Source: Pantoea eucrina (GTDB lineage: Bacteria; Pseudomonadota; Gammaproteobacteria; Enterobacterales; Enterobacteriaceae). From it: a stretch of 64,000 nt of DNA. The DNA is taken from NCBI RefSeq assembly GCF_001691555.1, contig NZ_MAYN01000008.1:2342766-2406765 (forward strand). Reading direction: 5' to 3'. Positions 55,783-63,649 of the stretch are shown piece after piece. Below the pieces are notes generated by a model. That model was not told the DNA's origin. It ran no database searches and worked only from the letters and a program-made list of their open reading frames with translations. The translations under genes and the position numbers were made by a program. Numbering within the stretch: position 1 is the first letter of the stretch; every line of letters begins with the position of its first letter.

Positions 55783-55788
55783 TTAGTT

Positions 55789-56505
55789 ATGATTAAAACT
55801 CCAGGTTTCTGCCGCCACATCGAGAAAGAATGGCTTGAACAAACGCTCCGCTGGGTTGCTAGCGAAGCAGATAGTGTGCAATTAAATAAAAACCTGGAAG
55901 TATTCCTTGGTACGTATATAGCGACTAAAGAAAATCGGCGCAAAGCTCGAAATTTATTAACCTCAATTTGGATGCGACCAAAAAATAAAGATGTTTTTTT
56001 TGAGACAGGCATTCAATTACATCAAGAGATAGATGCATTTTCATTACCTATTCACTGGGGAATGTTAATCGCAAAAAAACCTTTCTTTGCTGAGGTTGCT
56101 CGTTTTATCGGCCGACAAGCTAGGCTAAATGACGTATTTACCTTTTCTCAAGTATTTAGCCGAATGAGTATGTTATATGGCGAGACACAAGCAACCAGTA
56201 GAGCACTAAGTGCTGTTTTAAGGACTATGATCGAATTAGGGGTGATAGATAGAAGTAATAAACTAATATCATATTCGATCGTTCCAATTCAAGAAAAAGT
56301 TAGCAACAATATCGCAAATTGGTTAACCACCGCTGCTATGATTTCATTGAATAAAGTTAGCATTAGTCTTGATGAAGTATTAGCTGATCAAGTGTTCTTC
56401 CCATTTCAAATTGATATCAACTTGAATACACTTGATGTATCAACATTTGAATACTTGCAGCAAGGAAACTCAATAGTCGTTTTCAAAAGGAATCTTTACT
56501 CATGA
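55789..56505 (+). CDS. BREX-3 tail protein, possibly BrxA-like, copy A
   Basis: 238 residues, 6 bp after pglZ in the same operon. It shares with the next gene GF-x-RH-x-E-x2-WL-x-QT, K-x-RNLL-x2-IW, IHWGM-x3-K-PFF, YG-T and FPF-I. The order NLL, then a basic-aromatic FF core (KKPFFAEVARFIGRQ), then LSAVLRTMIELGVI resembles the winged-helix layout of BrxA (DUF1819), the usual last gene of BREX-3. That assignment is remote and inferred. It is likely cytoplasmic and DNA-associated. Confidence 0.6.
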   Translation: MIKTPGFCRHIEKEWLEQTLRWVASEADSVQLNKNLEVFLGTYIATKENRRKARNLLTSIWMRPKNKDVFFETGIQLHQEIDAFSLPIHWGMLIAKKPFFAEVARFIGRQARLNDVFTFSQVFSRMSMLYGETQATSRALSAVLRTMIELGVIDRSNKLISYSIVPIQEKVSNNIANWLTTAAMISLNKVSISLDEVLADQVFFPFQIDINLNTLDVSTFEYLQQGNSIVVFKRNLYS

Positions 56506-57209
56506 AACCCATTATTGGATTCAATCGGCATTTAGAGATGGATTGGCTTGTTCAAACCGCATCCTGGTCGGCGAATGGGATTCACGGGCAGGCATTGAAA
56601 AATAAAATTGATAGTTTACTTGCCCCTAGTTTTGACAGCAAAGTAGCACAAGATAAAACTAGAAATCTTCTTTTTGGCATTTGGGATTCAGAATCGAAAT
56701 CGGTGCCCAAAGCATTTCATTCCGACGCCTGCAAATTGCTCATTGAACACAGTGAAATAAATATAGCTATTCATTGGGGAATGATGCTTGTTAAATACCC
56801 CTTCTTTTATAATATCGTAATACAAATTGGTAGAATGACCAAGCACGAAGGTCTGTTCATTTACAATCAATTAGAGCAACGCATTACTGAAAGCTATGGG
56901 GATACTTCAACTATCAAGCGTTGTATGCAATTTGTTGTTCGAACCCTAATAAATCTAGAATTGTTATCTAACCCTAAATCAGGCACATACCAGTTGCGAA
57001 AATCAATTGCGATTAATCACGATAACGTTATCGCTTGGCTGACTGAGGTATCAGTCAGAGCTCAAGGAAACTCTAGCAAAAGTATGTCTGCTATTATTAA
57101 TGACCCAGCTTGGTTCCCCTTCGATATAAACTTTAATGAAAACAGATTATCGTCTAATATACGACTAGATGTTCATCACCAGGCTAATGATGCCATTATT
57201 TTCCTATGA
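56502..57209 (+). CDS. BREX-3 tail protein, possibly BrxA-like, copy B
   Basis: 235 residues, overlapping copy A by 4 bp (ATGA). It is a paralogue of copy A over its full length: GFNRHLEMDWLVQTASW, TRNLLFGIW, IHWGMMLVKYPFF, RTLINLELL and WFPFDINFN. The two differ widely elsewhere, so the duplication is old or the pair forms a heterodimer. It is the last gene of the BREX operon. A remote BrxA (DUF1819) relation is inferred from position and pattern only. Confidence 0.6.
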   Translation: MKPIIGFNRHLEMDWLVQTASWSANGIHGQALKNKIDSLLAPSFDSKVAQDKTRNLLFGIWDSESKSVPKAFHSDACKLLIEHSEINIAIHWGMMLVKYPFFYNIVIQIGRMTKHEGLFIYNQLEQRITESYGDTSTIKRCMQFVVRTLINLELLSNPKSGTYQLRKSIAINHDNVIAWLTEVSVRAQGNSSKSMSAIINDPAWFPFDINFNENRLSSNIRLDVHHQANDAIIFL

Positions 57210-57574
57210 TGATAATTTTGTTAAATTTTAACATCACTTCTATCACATGCTTGGTTAGTATAACTTTAGGAAACTAACCCAGCATATGCAACCAGATAAA
57301 AATAGAACGCTCATTTTTGAAATAATGAGCCCCCCAATAAATAAACCACTATAAACATTTAATTAAAACAACAATTCACCTCTGACACAACTTAGATTTC
57401 GCTTTATCATTCACAATAAATCATGACTGAAAAAAGATGATTCATTTATATAAACCTTAATAAGAATTCAATGTAAGGCATAACAATTTTTAATTAATAC
57501 ACATTAGTTATTAAAACCAAAAAAAATATACTATAGGCACATAAAACATGCGACATTTTAGATTGCAATAATGG
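57210..57574. other. AT-rich spacer after the BREX operon
   Basis: About 365 bp, very AT-rich, with no supported gene. It ends in the terminator at 57575-57596. Confidence 0.5.
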
Positions 57575-57596
57575 GGACGGTTAACCGTCCTTTTTT
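57575..57596 (+). terminator. Intrinsic terminator at the end of the BREX side
   Basis: GGACGG-TTAA-CCGTCC (57575-57590) followed by TTTTTT (57591-57596), on the plus strand. It stops transcription arriving from the BREX operon and faces the convergent small gene. Confidence 0.85.
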
Positions 57597-57897
57597 ACAA
57601 CCAATGTTTTGGAATGGATAATTCAAATGTACGAGCAACATAGTCGAGCGTTTTAATGTATTCATTATGCTTCGCTACATCAATAGGTTGCCCTGCTTTA
57701 CGTAGTTCCAACATTTGCTGCAGCTCAGGAAGGTTAAACATTCCTAGTTTATAGAAACTCCCCCATGATGGCGTACCAAAGAGATTATAAATAACGATTG
57801 TGTTATCGCGCTCGCTTGCTAATCTCTTCTTTCCAGATATTTTAGTTAATGCATTTTCTGCTTCATCTTTATCTTCGTATGTATTAAGAAGCTTCAT
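57595..57897 (-). CDS. Small hypothetical protein next to the integrase
   Basis: 100 residues with no recognised family: MKLLNTYEDKDEAENALTKI then IVIYNLFGTPSWGSFYKLG, FNLPELQQMLELRKAGQP and YVARTFELSIPKHWL. It looks well-formed (acidic/basic balance, no low complexity). It lies between the BREX terminator and the integrase, on the integrase strand, a common place for late-acquired cargo or element-control genes. It could be an antitoxin-like or regulatory protein, but nothing shows this. Confidence 0.6.
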   Translation of the reverse strand: MKLLNTYEDKDEAENALTKISGKKRLASERDNTIVIYNLFGTPSWGSFYKLGMFNLPELQQMLELRKAGQPIDVAKHNEYIKTLDYVARTFELSIPKHWL

Positions 57898-57934
57898 CTT
57901 TTTAGCCCATAAAAATTAATGTTCAAATTCAATT

Positions 57935-57972
57935 AATTGTTTCCGGGTAGCGGTTGCTACCCGGAAACAATT
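57935..57972 (-). terminator. Strong hairpin at the end of the integrase gene
   Basis: AATTGTTTCCGGGTAGC and its exact complement (57956-57972) form 17-bp arms around GGTT, overlapping the integrase stop codon. The AT-rich outer arms would give A/U-flanked termination on both strands. Confidence 0.75.
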
Positions 57973-59227
57973 ACTTATTTACTTTAGCAAAATCAAACGG
58001 ACTAACCCCCTTATCCCGATTCGCATCCAGATAATCCGCCCACCACTGCACCATCAGCCTACGCTCCCCCAAGTGTTCAGCCTTATGAATATAAGCAGCA
58101 CGCACAGAGTTACGCTCCTGATGACTCATCTGCCGCTCTACCGCATCTTTCGACCACAACCCCGATTCAATCAATGAACTACATGCCATGGTTCTAAAGC
58201 CATGCCCGCAAACCTCTACTTTCGTATCGTAGCCCATCACCCGGAGTGCTTTATTAACCGTGTTCTCACTCATCGGTTTACGCGGATCGTGATCACCAAC
58301 GAAAATCAGCTCTCGGTTTCCACTTATGCTTTTGATCTTTTCCAGAATGGTCAGAGCCTGACGTGATAAAGGAACAAGATGAGGAGTACGCATCTTTGAT
58401 CCTCGATGTGAATGCTTCACACCTTTCAATGGCTCACGTTCTCCCGGAATCGTCCACATTGCAGTGTCAAAATCGACTTCTGACCAGCGTGCAAAACGCA
58501 GTTCACTAGATCGAATGAAAACCAACAACGTTAGCTCCACAGCTAAGCGTGTTAGTGGTCTGCCGGTATATGAGTCGAGACGATGAAGTAGTTCAGGAAT
58601 ACGATTAAGTTCTAGCGCAGCACGATGTTGCCGTTTAGCTGTGGCGACGGCTCCAGCGATCTCTTGGGCAGGGTTGTAATCGATTAAACCACTTTGCACG
58701 GCAAATCGCATAATTGCTGTAGTTCGTTGCTGTAAACGCGCCGCCACCTCAAGACGTCCAGACATCTCTACGGCCTTGATGGGTATAAGTAACTCTCTGG
58801 TTTTTAATTCAGTTATATTCCGCTTACCAATCGCATCGAATAGATTATCTTCAAGACTTTTAAGAACCCGGCCACTATGTGACTCAGACCATTTTTGATT
58901 GCTTGCGTGCCAGTCTCTGGCAACAGATTCAAATGTGATGACCTCTTTAGCCTGTTCTTCTTTTACTGCACGCTTATGTTCACGAGGATCGACGCCAGCA
59001 GCAACAAGTCTCCTGGCCTCTTCCCTCTTTTGACGAGCATCAGCCAGAGATGTCTCTGGATAAACACCAAAAGCCATCAGGTGTTGTTTACCGCCAAAGC
59101 GGAAACGAAAGCGCCAGTATTTGGAGCCGTTAGGATGTATCAACAAAAACATGCCATCGCCATCGACGAGCGAGTATTCCTTTGCTTCTGGTTTTGCCGA
59201 ACGCACCTTGGTATCAGTCAGGGCCAT
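57971..59227 (-). CDS. P4-type tyrosine integrase
   Basis: A 418-residue site-specific recombinase of the P4/IntS family. The N-terminal arm-binding DUF4102 domain starts MALTDTKVRSAKPEAKEYSL; the catalytic residues are Arg in IRSSELRFARW, His-x-x-Arg in HGFRTMACS, His in QMSHQERN and the Tyr in RAAYIHK. It integrates at the leuX 3' end, 200 bp away, and is oriented with the tRNA. AlpA is the likely partner for excision. Confidence 0.95.
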   Translation of the reverse strand: MALTDTKVRSAKPEAKEYSLVDGDGMFLLIHPNGSKYWRFRFRFGGKQHLMAFGVYPETSLADARQKREEARRLVAAGVDPREHKRAVKEEQAKEVITFESVARDWHASNQKWSESHSGRVLKSLEDNLFDAIGKRNITELKTRELLIPIKAVEMSGRLEVAARLQQRTTAIMRFAVQSGLIDYNPAQEIAGAVATAKRQHRAALELNRIPELLHRLDSYTGRPLTRLAVELTLLVFIRSSELRFARWSEVDFDTAMWTIPGEREPLKGVKHSHRGSKMRTPHLVPLSRQALTILEKIKSISGNRELIFVGDHDPRKPMSENTVNKALRVMGYDTKVEVCGHGFRTMACSSLIESGLWSKDAVERQMSHQERNSVRAAYIHKAEHLGERRLMVQWWADYLDANRDKGVSPFDFAKVNK

Positions 59228-59389
59228 GATGGTATTCCTTCCATATGCTGCCGTGAGTATATAAGCATTATCGAACCAGCATATATACTCGGTTCTATAC
59301 TCACAAGCATGTTGATGTGGGGTAACTCAGATTGACGTCAGTTGACTGATAAGCGGGGTAAAGCCTTGCGGGGACTGGATTTTAGGCAT

Positions 59390-59413
59390 AAAAAAAGACC
59401 TCAATTGAGGTCT
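59390..59413 (-). terminator. Intrinsic terminator of leuX
   Basis: On the minus strand AGACCTCAATTGAGGTCT is a perfect 9-bp-arm hairpin followed by TTTTTT, 14 bp after the leuX CCA. It lies on the island side of the junction, so the element supplies the terminator of the tRNA it uses. Confidence 0.88.
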
Positions 59414-59425
59414 ATTTACATACTA

Positions 59426-59447
59426 ATGGTGCCGAAGGCCGGACTCG
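59426..59447. repeat. Proximal att site in leuX
   Basis: The last 21 nt of leuX plus one base, repeated with one gap at 28105-28125. It is the recombination site on the integrase side. Confidence 0.85.
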
Positions 59448-59511
59448 AACCGGCACGTATTTCTACGGTTGATTTTGAATCAACTGCGTCTACCGATTTC
59501 GCCACTCCGGC
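59427..59511 (-). tRNA. leuX: tRNA-Leu (CAA)
   Basis: An 85-nt class II tRNA read on the minus strand with encoded CCA, anticodon CAA in GATTCAAAATC, and T-arm GGTTCGAGTCC. It equals E. coli leuX except at acceptor position 5 (GCCGGAG instead of GCCGAAG), giving a G-U pair with the 3' arm. leuX is a frequent target of P4-type islands. The intact gene is kept by the island copy of the 3' end. Confidence 0.95.
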
Positions 59512-59539
59512 ATGGATAAGGATACGGAAAACGCTGGCG

Positions 59540-59567
59540 ATTATACCGTTACCCGTGGGGTGTGCAA
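59540..59567 (-). promoter_or_regulatory. Promoter of leuX
   Basis: On the minus strand TTGCAC (59567-59562) and TATAAT (59545-59540) are spaced by 16 bp, followed by a GC-rich discriminator, about 29 bp upstream of the tRNA. Confidence 0.8.
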
Positions 59568-59741
59568 CCGCTATTGAGCAGTGCGTGCGCTGAGCGTTGA
59601 AAAAAACAGCGTCATCATCGCCTCTGAAACCAGAACACTCTCAATCTGCATGGCCCTGCCCGCTTCTCCGGAACTTTCTGAGATCCTGTGCCTCATATCC
59701 TGCATTATCGGCGTCTGAAAGACGGAACCATGAGGTTACAC

Positions 59742-60263
59742 ATGAGTAAATCAATGCAACGCGGCGTTTGGGCATGGGGTATGGCAGCAGCACTGGTCGC
59801 GGGCAGCGCATCGGCGGCGAGCTGGCAGGATCAGCTGAGCAGCGCTGCTTCTCAGCTCTCGCAGCAGCAAAACAGCAATACCATCACCAGCAGCAACGGC
59901 GCGCAGAGCGGCGGGCTGTCGCTCTCCACGCTGACCGGCCTGCTGAACGGCGGCGATAAAGCGGTGAGCGCCAGCAATATGACCAACGCGGCGGGCGTGA
60001 TGGAGTACTGCGTGCAGCATAACGTGGTGGATAACAACGTGAAGTCGGTGAAAGAGCAGATGCTGAGCAAACTCGGCCTGAGCAGTCCGGCGGCGCAGGA
60101 GCAGAAAACCGATTATCAGCAGGGTATCGCGGGCCTGCTCAACACCGGTAACGGCCAGCAGCTTAATCTGCAGAGCCTGAGCAACTCGCCAATGGGTGAG
60201 AAGCTTAAAACCAAAGCGTGTGATGTGGTGCTGAAGCAGGGTAAAAAATATATCGGCATGTAA
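59742..60263 (+). CDS. DUF2501 exported protein (YjjA-like)
   Basis: 173 residues: signal peptide ending ASA-ASWQDQ, a Ser/Gln-rich segment (QLSQQQNSNTITSSNGAQSG), and the DUF2501 core GVMEYCVQHNVVDNNVKSVK, MLSKLGL and KLKTKACDVVLKQGKKYIGM with two conserved cysteines. E. coli YjjA is the named member; function is unknown. The ATG at 59742 follows GAGG; ATG 59730 is an alternative. Confidence 0.85.
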   Translation: MSKSMQRGVWAWGMAAALVAGSASAASWQDQLSSAASQLSQQQNSNTITSSNGAQSGGLSLSTLTGLLNGGDKAVSASNMTNAAGVMEYCVQHNVVDNNVKSVKEQMLSKLGLSSPAAQEQKTDYQQGIAGLLNTGNGQQLNLQSLSNSPMGEKLKTKACDVVLKQGKKYIGM

Positions 60264-60412
60264 TCAGCGCCGTGTGCCGGGGCGCTGTCCCGGCCTTATC
60301 GTGCTGATGAATGAGATTTTTTATGGCCGGATGCGTACGCTGCTGGCCTCCCCATGTTTTTCCGGGCGTCCTGACGCTATAGTGAGATTTTGCAGCAAAC
60401 AGGACAGCGCGC

Positions 60413-61048
60413 ATGAAAGGCATCAACATAGCGATTTACTTCGATCCCGATCTGATTCGACTCTGCGTACATGAGCAGGATGACAGCTACCTCAACCAGA
60501 CTTTTCAGTATGACGACAGCGTCATTGAAGAGATTTATCAGTGGCTGGAACAGTACACGCCAAAGCGCACCCATATCTGTCTGATTGAGCACGACACCGC
60601 CGATATCCTCGCCGATGAGCTGACCGATAACGGCTATCACGTTCATCAGGTGAGCCAGCATGACCTGCTGAGCTGGTTCGCCAGCGAGCCGCCTGCTACG
60701 CCGGATGGATCGCCGGTGCGCGCCCTGCTGCGCTATCTCGAGAGCGAACGCCCGGCGGAGTATGAGTCGCGCACGCCGCAGATCGAAGCGCTGATGGATC
60801 TGCTGGATGAGCTCGATGCGCTGGAGGGCGTGGATGAGGTTGAGGATGAAGATGGCCTGCCAGACAACGTGCTGCGCCTGATGAAACAGAAAAAAATCAG
60901 CGCTGAAGATGCCGCGCAGCGCCTGCTGCCGGACGTTAACGAGCGCATCCGCGAACACCTTATCAGCTACCCTGAACTGATGACGCCCGAGCTGCTGGAA
61001 GATTTTTTCCCCGAGATGATCGAAGCGCTCGACACGCCCAAGCACTGA
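60413..61048 (+). CDS. Acidic hypothetical protein
   Basis: 211 residues, strongly acidic (ELDALEGVDEVEDEDGLPDN in the middle) and without signal peptide or membrane segment, so cytoplasmic. The N-terminal half MKGINIAIYFDPDLIRLCVH then RTHICLIEHDTADILADEL has alternating strands and helices. No family is recognised. AGGA precedes the ATG. It is 55 bp upstream of the MarC gene on the same strand and may be co-transcribed. Confidence 0.75.
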   Translation: MKGINIAIYFDPDLIRLCVHEQDDSYLNQTFQYDDSVIEEIYQWLEQYTPKRTHICLIEHDTADILADELTDNGYHVHQVSQHDLLSWFASEPPATPDGSPVRALLRYLESERPAEYESRTPQIEALMDLLDELDALEGVDEVEDEDGLPDNVLRLMKQKKISAEDAAQRLLPDVNERIREHLISYPELMTPELLEDFFPEMIEALDTPKH

Positions 61049-61103
61049 GTAATACGTCCTGTCGCAGGGCTGCGCATGCGGCCCTGCCCTGCGGAGATGC
61101 ATC

Positions 61104-61781
61104 ATGCTGGAACTCTTCAAAGCGATAGGCCTCGGGCTGGTGGTGATCCTGCCGCTGGCGAACCCTCTGACGACCGTGGCGCTGTTTTTAGGGCTGGCGG
61201 GCGAGATGAATTTTCAGGAGCGTAACCGTCAGGCCCTGCAGGCGTCGGTCTATGTGTTTCTGATCATGATGGTCGCCTGGTATGCCGGTAACGCGGTGCT
61301 GCACACGTTTGGCATCTCGATTCCCGGCCTGCGCATGGCGGGCGGGCTGATCGTCGCCTTTATCGGCTTTCGCATGCTGTTTCCGGCAAAGCCGGTCGGC
61401 CATTCGGTAGAAGCGCGCCATAAAAAAGATGAGCAGGATGCCAGCGACGATCCGCGCGAGACGGTGAATATTGCCTTTGTGCCGCTGGCGATGCCCAGCA
61501 CCGCCGGTCCGGGCACCATTGCGATGATCATCAGCTCAGCCTCAACGGTGAAAGCCGGCGTCGATTTTCCCGCCTGGGTGGTGATGGTCGCCCCGGTGCT
61601 GACTTTCCTGGTCGTGGCGCTGATTTTATGGATTTCCCTGCGCAGCTCCGGCGCGATTATGAAGCTGGTGGGTAAAGGCGGCATTGAAGCGATTTCGCGC
61701 CTGATGGGTTTTCTGCTGGTCTGTATGGGTGTGCAGTTTGTGATTAACGGCGTGCTGGAAGTGGTGCGCACGTTTCATTGA
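61104..61781 (+). CDS. MarC/YchE-family membrane protein
   Basis: A 225-residue MarC-family (NAAT) integral membrane protein with six hydrophobic segments. Conserved blocks are [33 protein letters not shown] and [20 protein letters not shown]. Family members are putative transporters or exporters; no substrate is established for this one. GGAG precedes the ATG. The gene is followed directly by a second palindromic repeat array. Confidence 0.92.
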   Translation: MLELFKAIGLGLVVILPLANPLTTVALFLGLAGEMNFQERNRQALQASVYVFLIMMVAWYAGNAVLHTFGISIPGLRMAGGLIVAFIGFRMLFPAKPVGHSVEARHKKDEQDASDDPRETVNIAFVPLAMPSTAGPGTIAMIISSASTVKAGVDFPAWVVMVAPVLTFLVVALILWISLRSSGAIMKLVGKGGIEAISRLMGFLLVCMGVQFVINGVLEVVRTFH

Positions 61782-61789
61782 GTTTTGTG

Positions 61790-62370
61790 CGGATATCGGC
61801 CGGGGCGCCATTAATGGCGTCATTAAATCACGTGCGGAAATCGGCCAAGGCGCCATTAATGGCGTCATTAAATCACGTGCGGATATCGGCCAGGGCGCCA
61901 TTAATGGCGCCCCTACGGGGGATGGATATTATTGAATGTCGTACGAACCCCGCAGGGGCGCATTTATGCGCCCCTGGTCAAATCCAGGCGTCGTTGAATC
62001 ACGTGCGGTATAGGCCAGGGCGCCATTAATGGCGCCCCTACGGGGGATGGATATTATTGAATGTCGTGCGAACCCCGTAGGGGGCGCATTTATGCGCCCC
62101 TGGTCAAATCCAGGCGTCGTTGAATGTCGTGCGGATATCGGCCAGGGCGCCATTAATGGCGTCATTAAATCACGTGCGGAAATCGGCCAGGGCGCCATTA
62201 ATGGCGTCATTAAATCACGTGCGGAAATCGGCCAGGGCGCCATTAATGGCGTCATTAAATCACGTGCGGATATCGGCCAGGGCGCCATTAATGGCGCCCC
62301 TACGGGGGGATGGATATTATTGAATGTCGTACGAACCCCGCAGGGGGCGCATTTATGCGCCCCTGGCTGA
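61790..62370. repeat. Mosaic array of 45-bp palindromic units
   Basis: Eight copies of GGCGCCATTAATGGCG start at 61804, 61849, 61894, 62019, 62146, 62191, 62236 and 62281, with exact 45-bp steps inside two sub-arrays. A second palindrome, GGGGCGCATTTATGCGCCCC, occurs at 61955, 62081 and 62344 in a longer 125-127 bp unit with GGATGGATATTATTGAATGT. It shares the palindrome core and CCTACGGG joint with the array at 21940-22482. Because 45 is a multiple of three, long false open frames run through it. Confidence 0.9.
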
Positions 62371-62400
62371 GGATATTATCCGGGCGTTCCCGTATAGCGG

Positions 62401-63645
62401 TTAATGCAGGGTTTTGCGGACGTCGGCGACCTGCTCTTTGGTCACGGCCGCGGCGCGGTTGCTCCAGCCCTGGCGAACGAAGGTGGCGAGCTGTGCGACC
62501 TCTTCGTCGCTCAGGCGCTGGCCGAAGCCCGGCATCGCCAGCGTTGACGGCGCTTTAGCCGTTGAAGGCTGCTGCGCGCCGACGAGGATCGTGTGGATCA
62601 GCCCCGTCGGATCGCCTGCGTTCACGATCGTTGCCTGATCCAGCTCGGGAAAGATCCCCGGCGCACCCTTGCCGGTCACGAAGTGGCAGGCGCCGCAGTT
62701 GTCGAGATAGAGACGCTCGCCTTCGCTCAGGTTCTTCGCGGCCGTCAGTTTCGCTTCGGTCTGCTGCTGCGCCTGCACGTTGTAGGCCTGCAGCGGCGGA
62801 TTACCGCCGAGGAACTTCAGGTATGCGGCAATCGCTTTCAGATCGGCGTCGGTCATATGGGAGCTGGAGTGCTCAATTACCGACTTCATCTCACCGCCTA
62901 CCGCAGCTTTATCGTTCCGCCCGGTCTGCAGGTAATCGATCACCTCCTGCTCGCTCCAGTGCGGCATGCCGCGCAGCGACGGCACATCCCAGTTATTCAG
63001 GCTGCCGCCGGCGAGGAAAGTTTTGTCGCTGCTGTCGAGCGATTTCTCATTCATGCCGAGACCGCGCGGCGTGTGGCAGCTGCCGCAGTGGCCAAGACTC
63101 TCGACGATATAGGCACCGCGATTCACTTCAGCAGAAGCGCCGCCAATCGGCTGAAACGGCTTGTCGGAGGTAAACGCCCAGTTCCAGAAGCGCATACCCC
63201 AGCGCTGGCTGAACGGGAAGCTCAGCTTCGTCTCCTGCGGCTGCTCGCTGCTCGGCTTTACGCCCTTCATAAAGTAGACCCAGAGCGCGTGCATATCGGC
63301 ATCGCTGATCTTCGCGTAGTCCGGATACGGCATGGCCGGATAGAGGCGTGAGCCATCCGGCAACACGCCTTTACGTACCGCGTCAGAGAACTGCTGTTCG
63401 CTGTAGTTGCCGATGCCGTGCGCTTTGTCCGGCGTGATGTTGGTGGAGTAGATCGTGCCCAGGTTCGACTCAATCGCCAGCCCGCCCGCGTAGGCCGCTT
63501 TACCTGCCACGCTGTGGCACGCCATGCAGTCACCCAGCCGCGACAGATACTCGCCCTGCTTAATCAGGGCCGCTTCATCTTCCGCCTGCGCCTGCAGCGC
63601 CACGCCGCTCAGCGCCAGCGCTGCCAGTAATGCTAATTTTTTCAT
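62401..63645 (-). CDS. Cytochrome c subunit of a membrane dehydrogenase
   Basis: A 414-residue exported triheme cytochrome c. Signal peptide MKKLALLAALALSGVALQAQ (cut after AQA), then heme-binding motifs CMACH, CGSCH and CGACH, each with a later axial methionine region (YPAMPYPDY, LRGMPHW, LAMPGFG). It matches the cytochrome subunit of gluconate 2-dehydrogenase/alcohol-dehydrogenase complexes, which pass electrons from periplasmic sugar oxidation to ubiquinone. It starts 5 bp after the GMC subunit gene and is its electron acceptor. Confidence 0.94.
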   Translation of the reverse strand: MKKLALLAALALSGVALQAQAEDEAALIKQGEYLSRLGDCMACHSVAGKAAYAGGLAIESNLGTIYSTNITPDKAHGIGNYSEQQFSDAVRKGVLPDGSRLYPAMPYPDYAKISDADMHALWVYFMKGVKPSSEQPQETKLSFPFSQRWGMRFWNWAFTSDKPFQPIGGASAEVNRGAYIVESLGHCGSCHTPRGLGMNEKSLDSSDKTFLAGGSLNNWDVPSLRGMPHWSEQEVIDYLQTGRNDKAAVGGEMKSVIEHSSSHMTDADLKAIAAYLKFLGGNPPLQAYNVQAQQQTEAKLTAAKNLSEGERLYLDNCGACHFVTGKGAPGIFPELDQATIVNAGDPTGLIHTILVGAQQPSTAKAPSTLAMPGFGQRLSDEEVAQLATFVRQGWSNRAAAVTKEQVADVRKTLH

Positions 63646-63649
63646 CTGC

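Larger units (their letters stand above)
28105..59447. mobile_element. CP4-57/P4-type integrative island in tRNA-Leu(CAA)
   Basis: The element runs from a displaced copy of the tRNA 3' end (28105) to the 3' end of the intact leuX gene (59426-59447). Supporting signs: a P4-family integrase directly beside the tRNA, AlpA, the DUF4942-CbtA-CbeA-DUF987-RadC-DUF932 module of cryptic P4-like prophages, a YagK/YfjJ protein, lower GC than both flanks, and defence-like cargo (BREX type 3 and a GTPase-RdcB-patatin operon). No P4 capsid-size or helper-control genes are seen. About 31.3 kb. Confidence 0.92.

Noticed and set aside
28105..59447. Reading the island as a P4 satellite phage
   Set aside because: No P4 alpha primase, sid, delta or psu genes are seen; only integrase, AlpA and the CP4-like module are present.
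61778..62370. Open frames with repeated MASLNHVRKSARAPL units
   Set aside because: The 45-bp palindromic repeat is a multiple of three and so stays open in several frames on both strands; no ribosome-binding site and no family.
61790..62370. Possible CRISPR array
   Set aside because: The repeats are palindromes with conserved, not unique, intervening sequence, and no cas genes are present.
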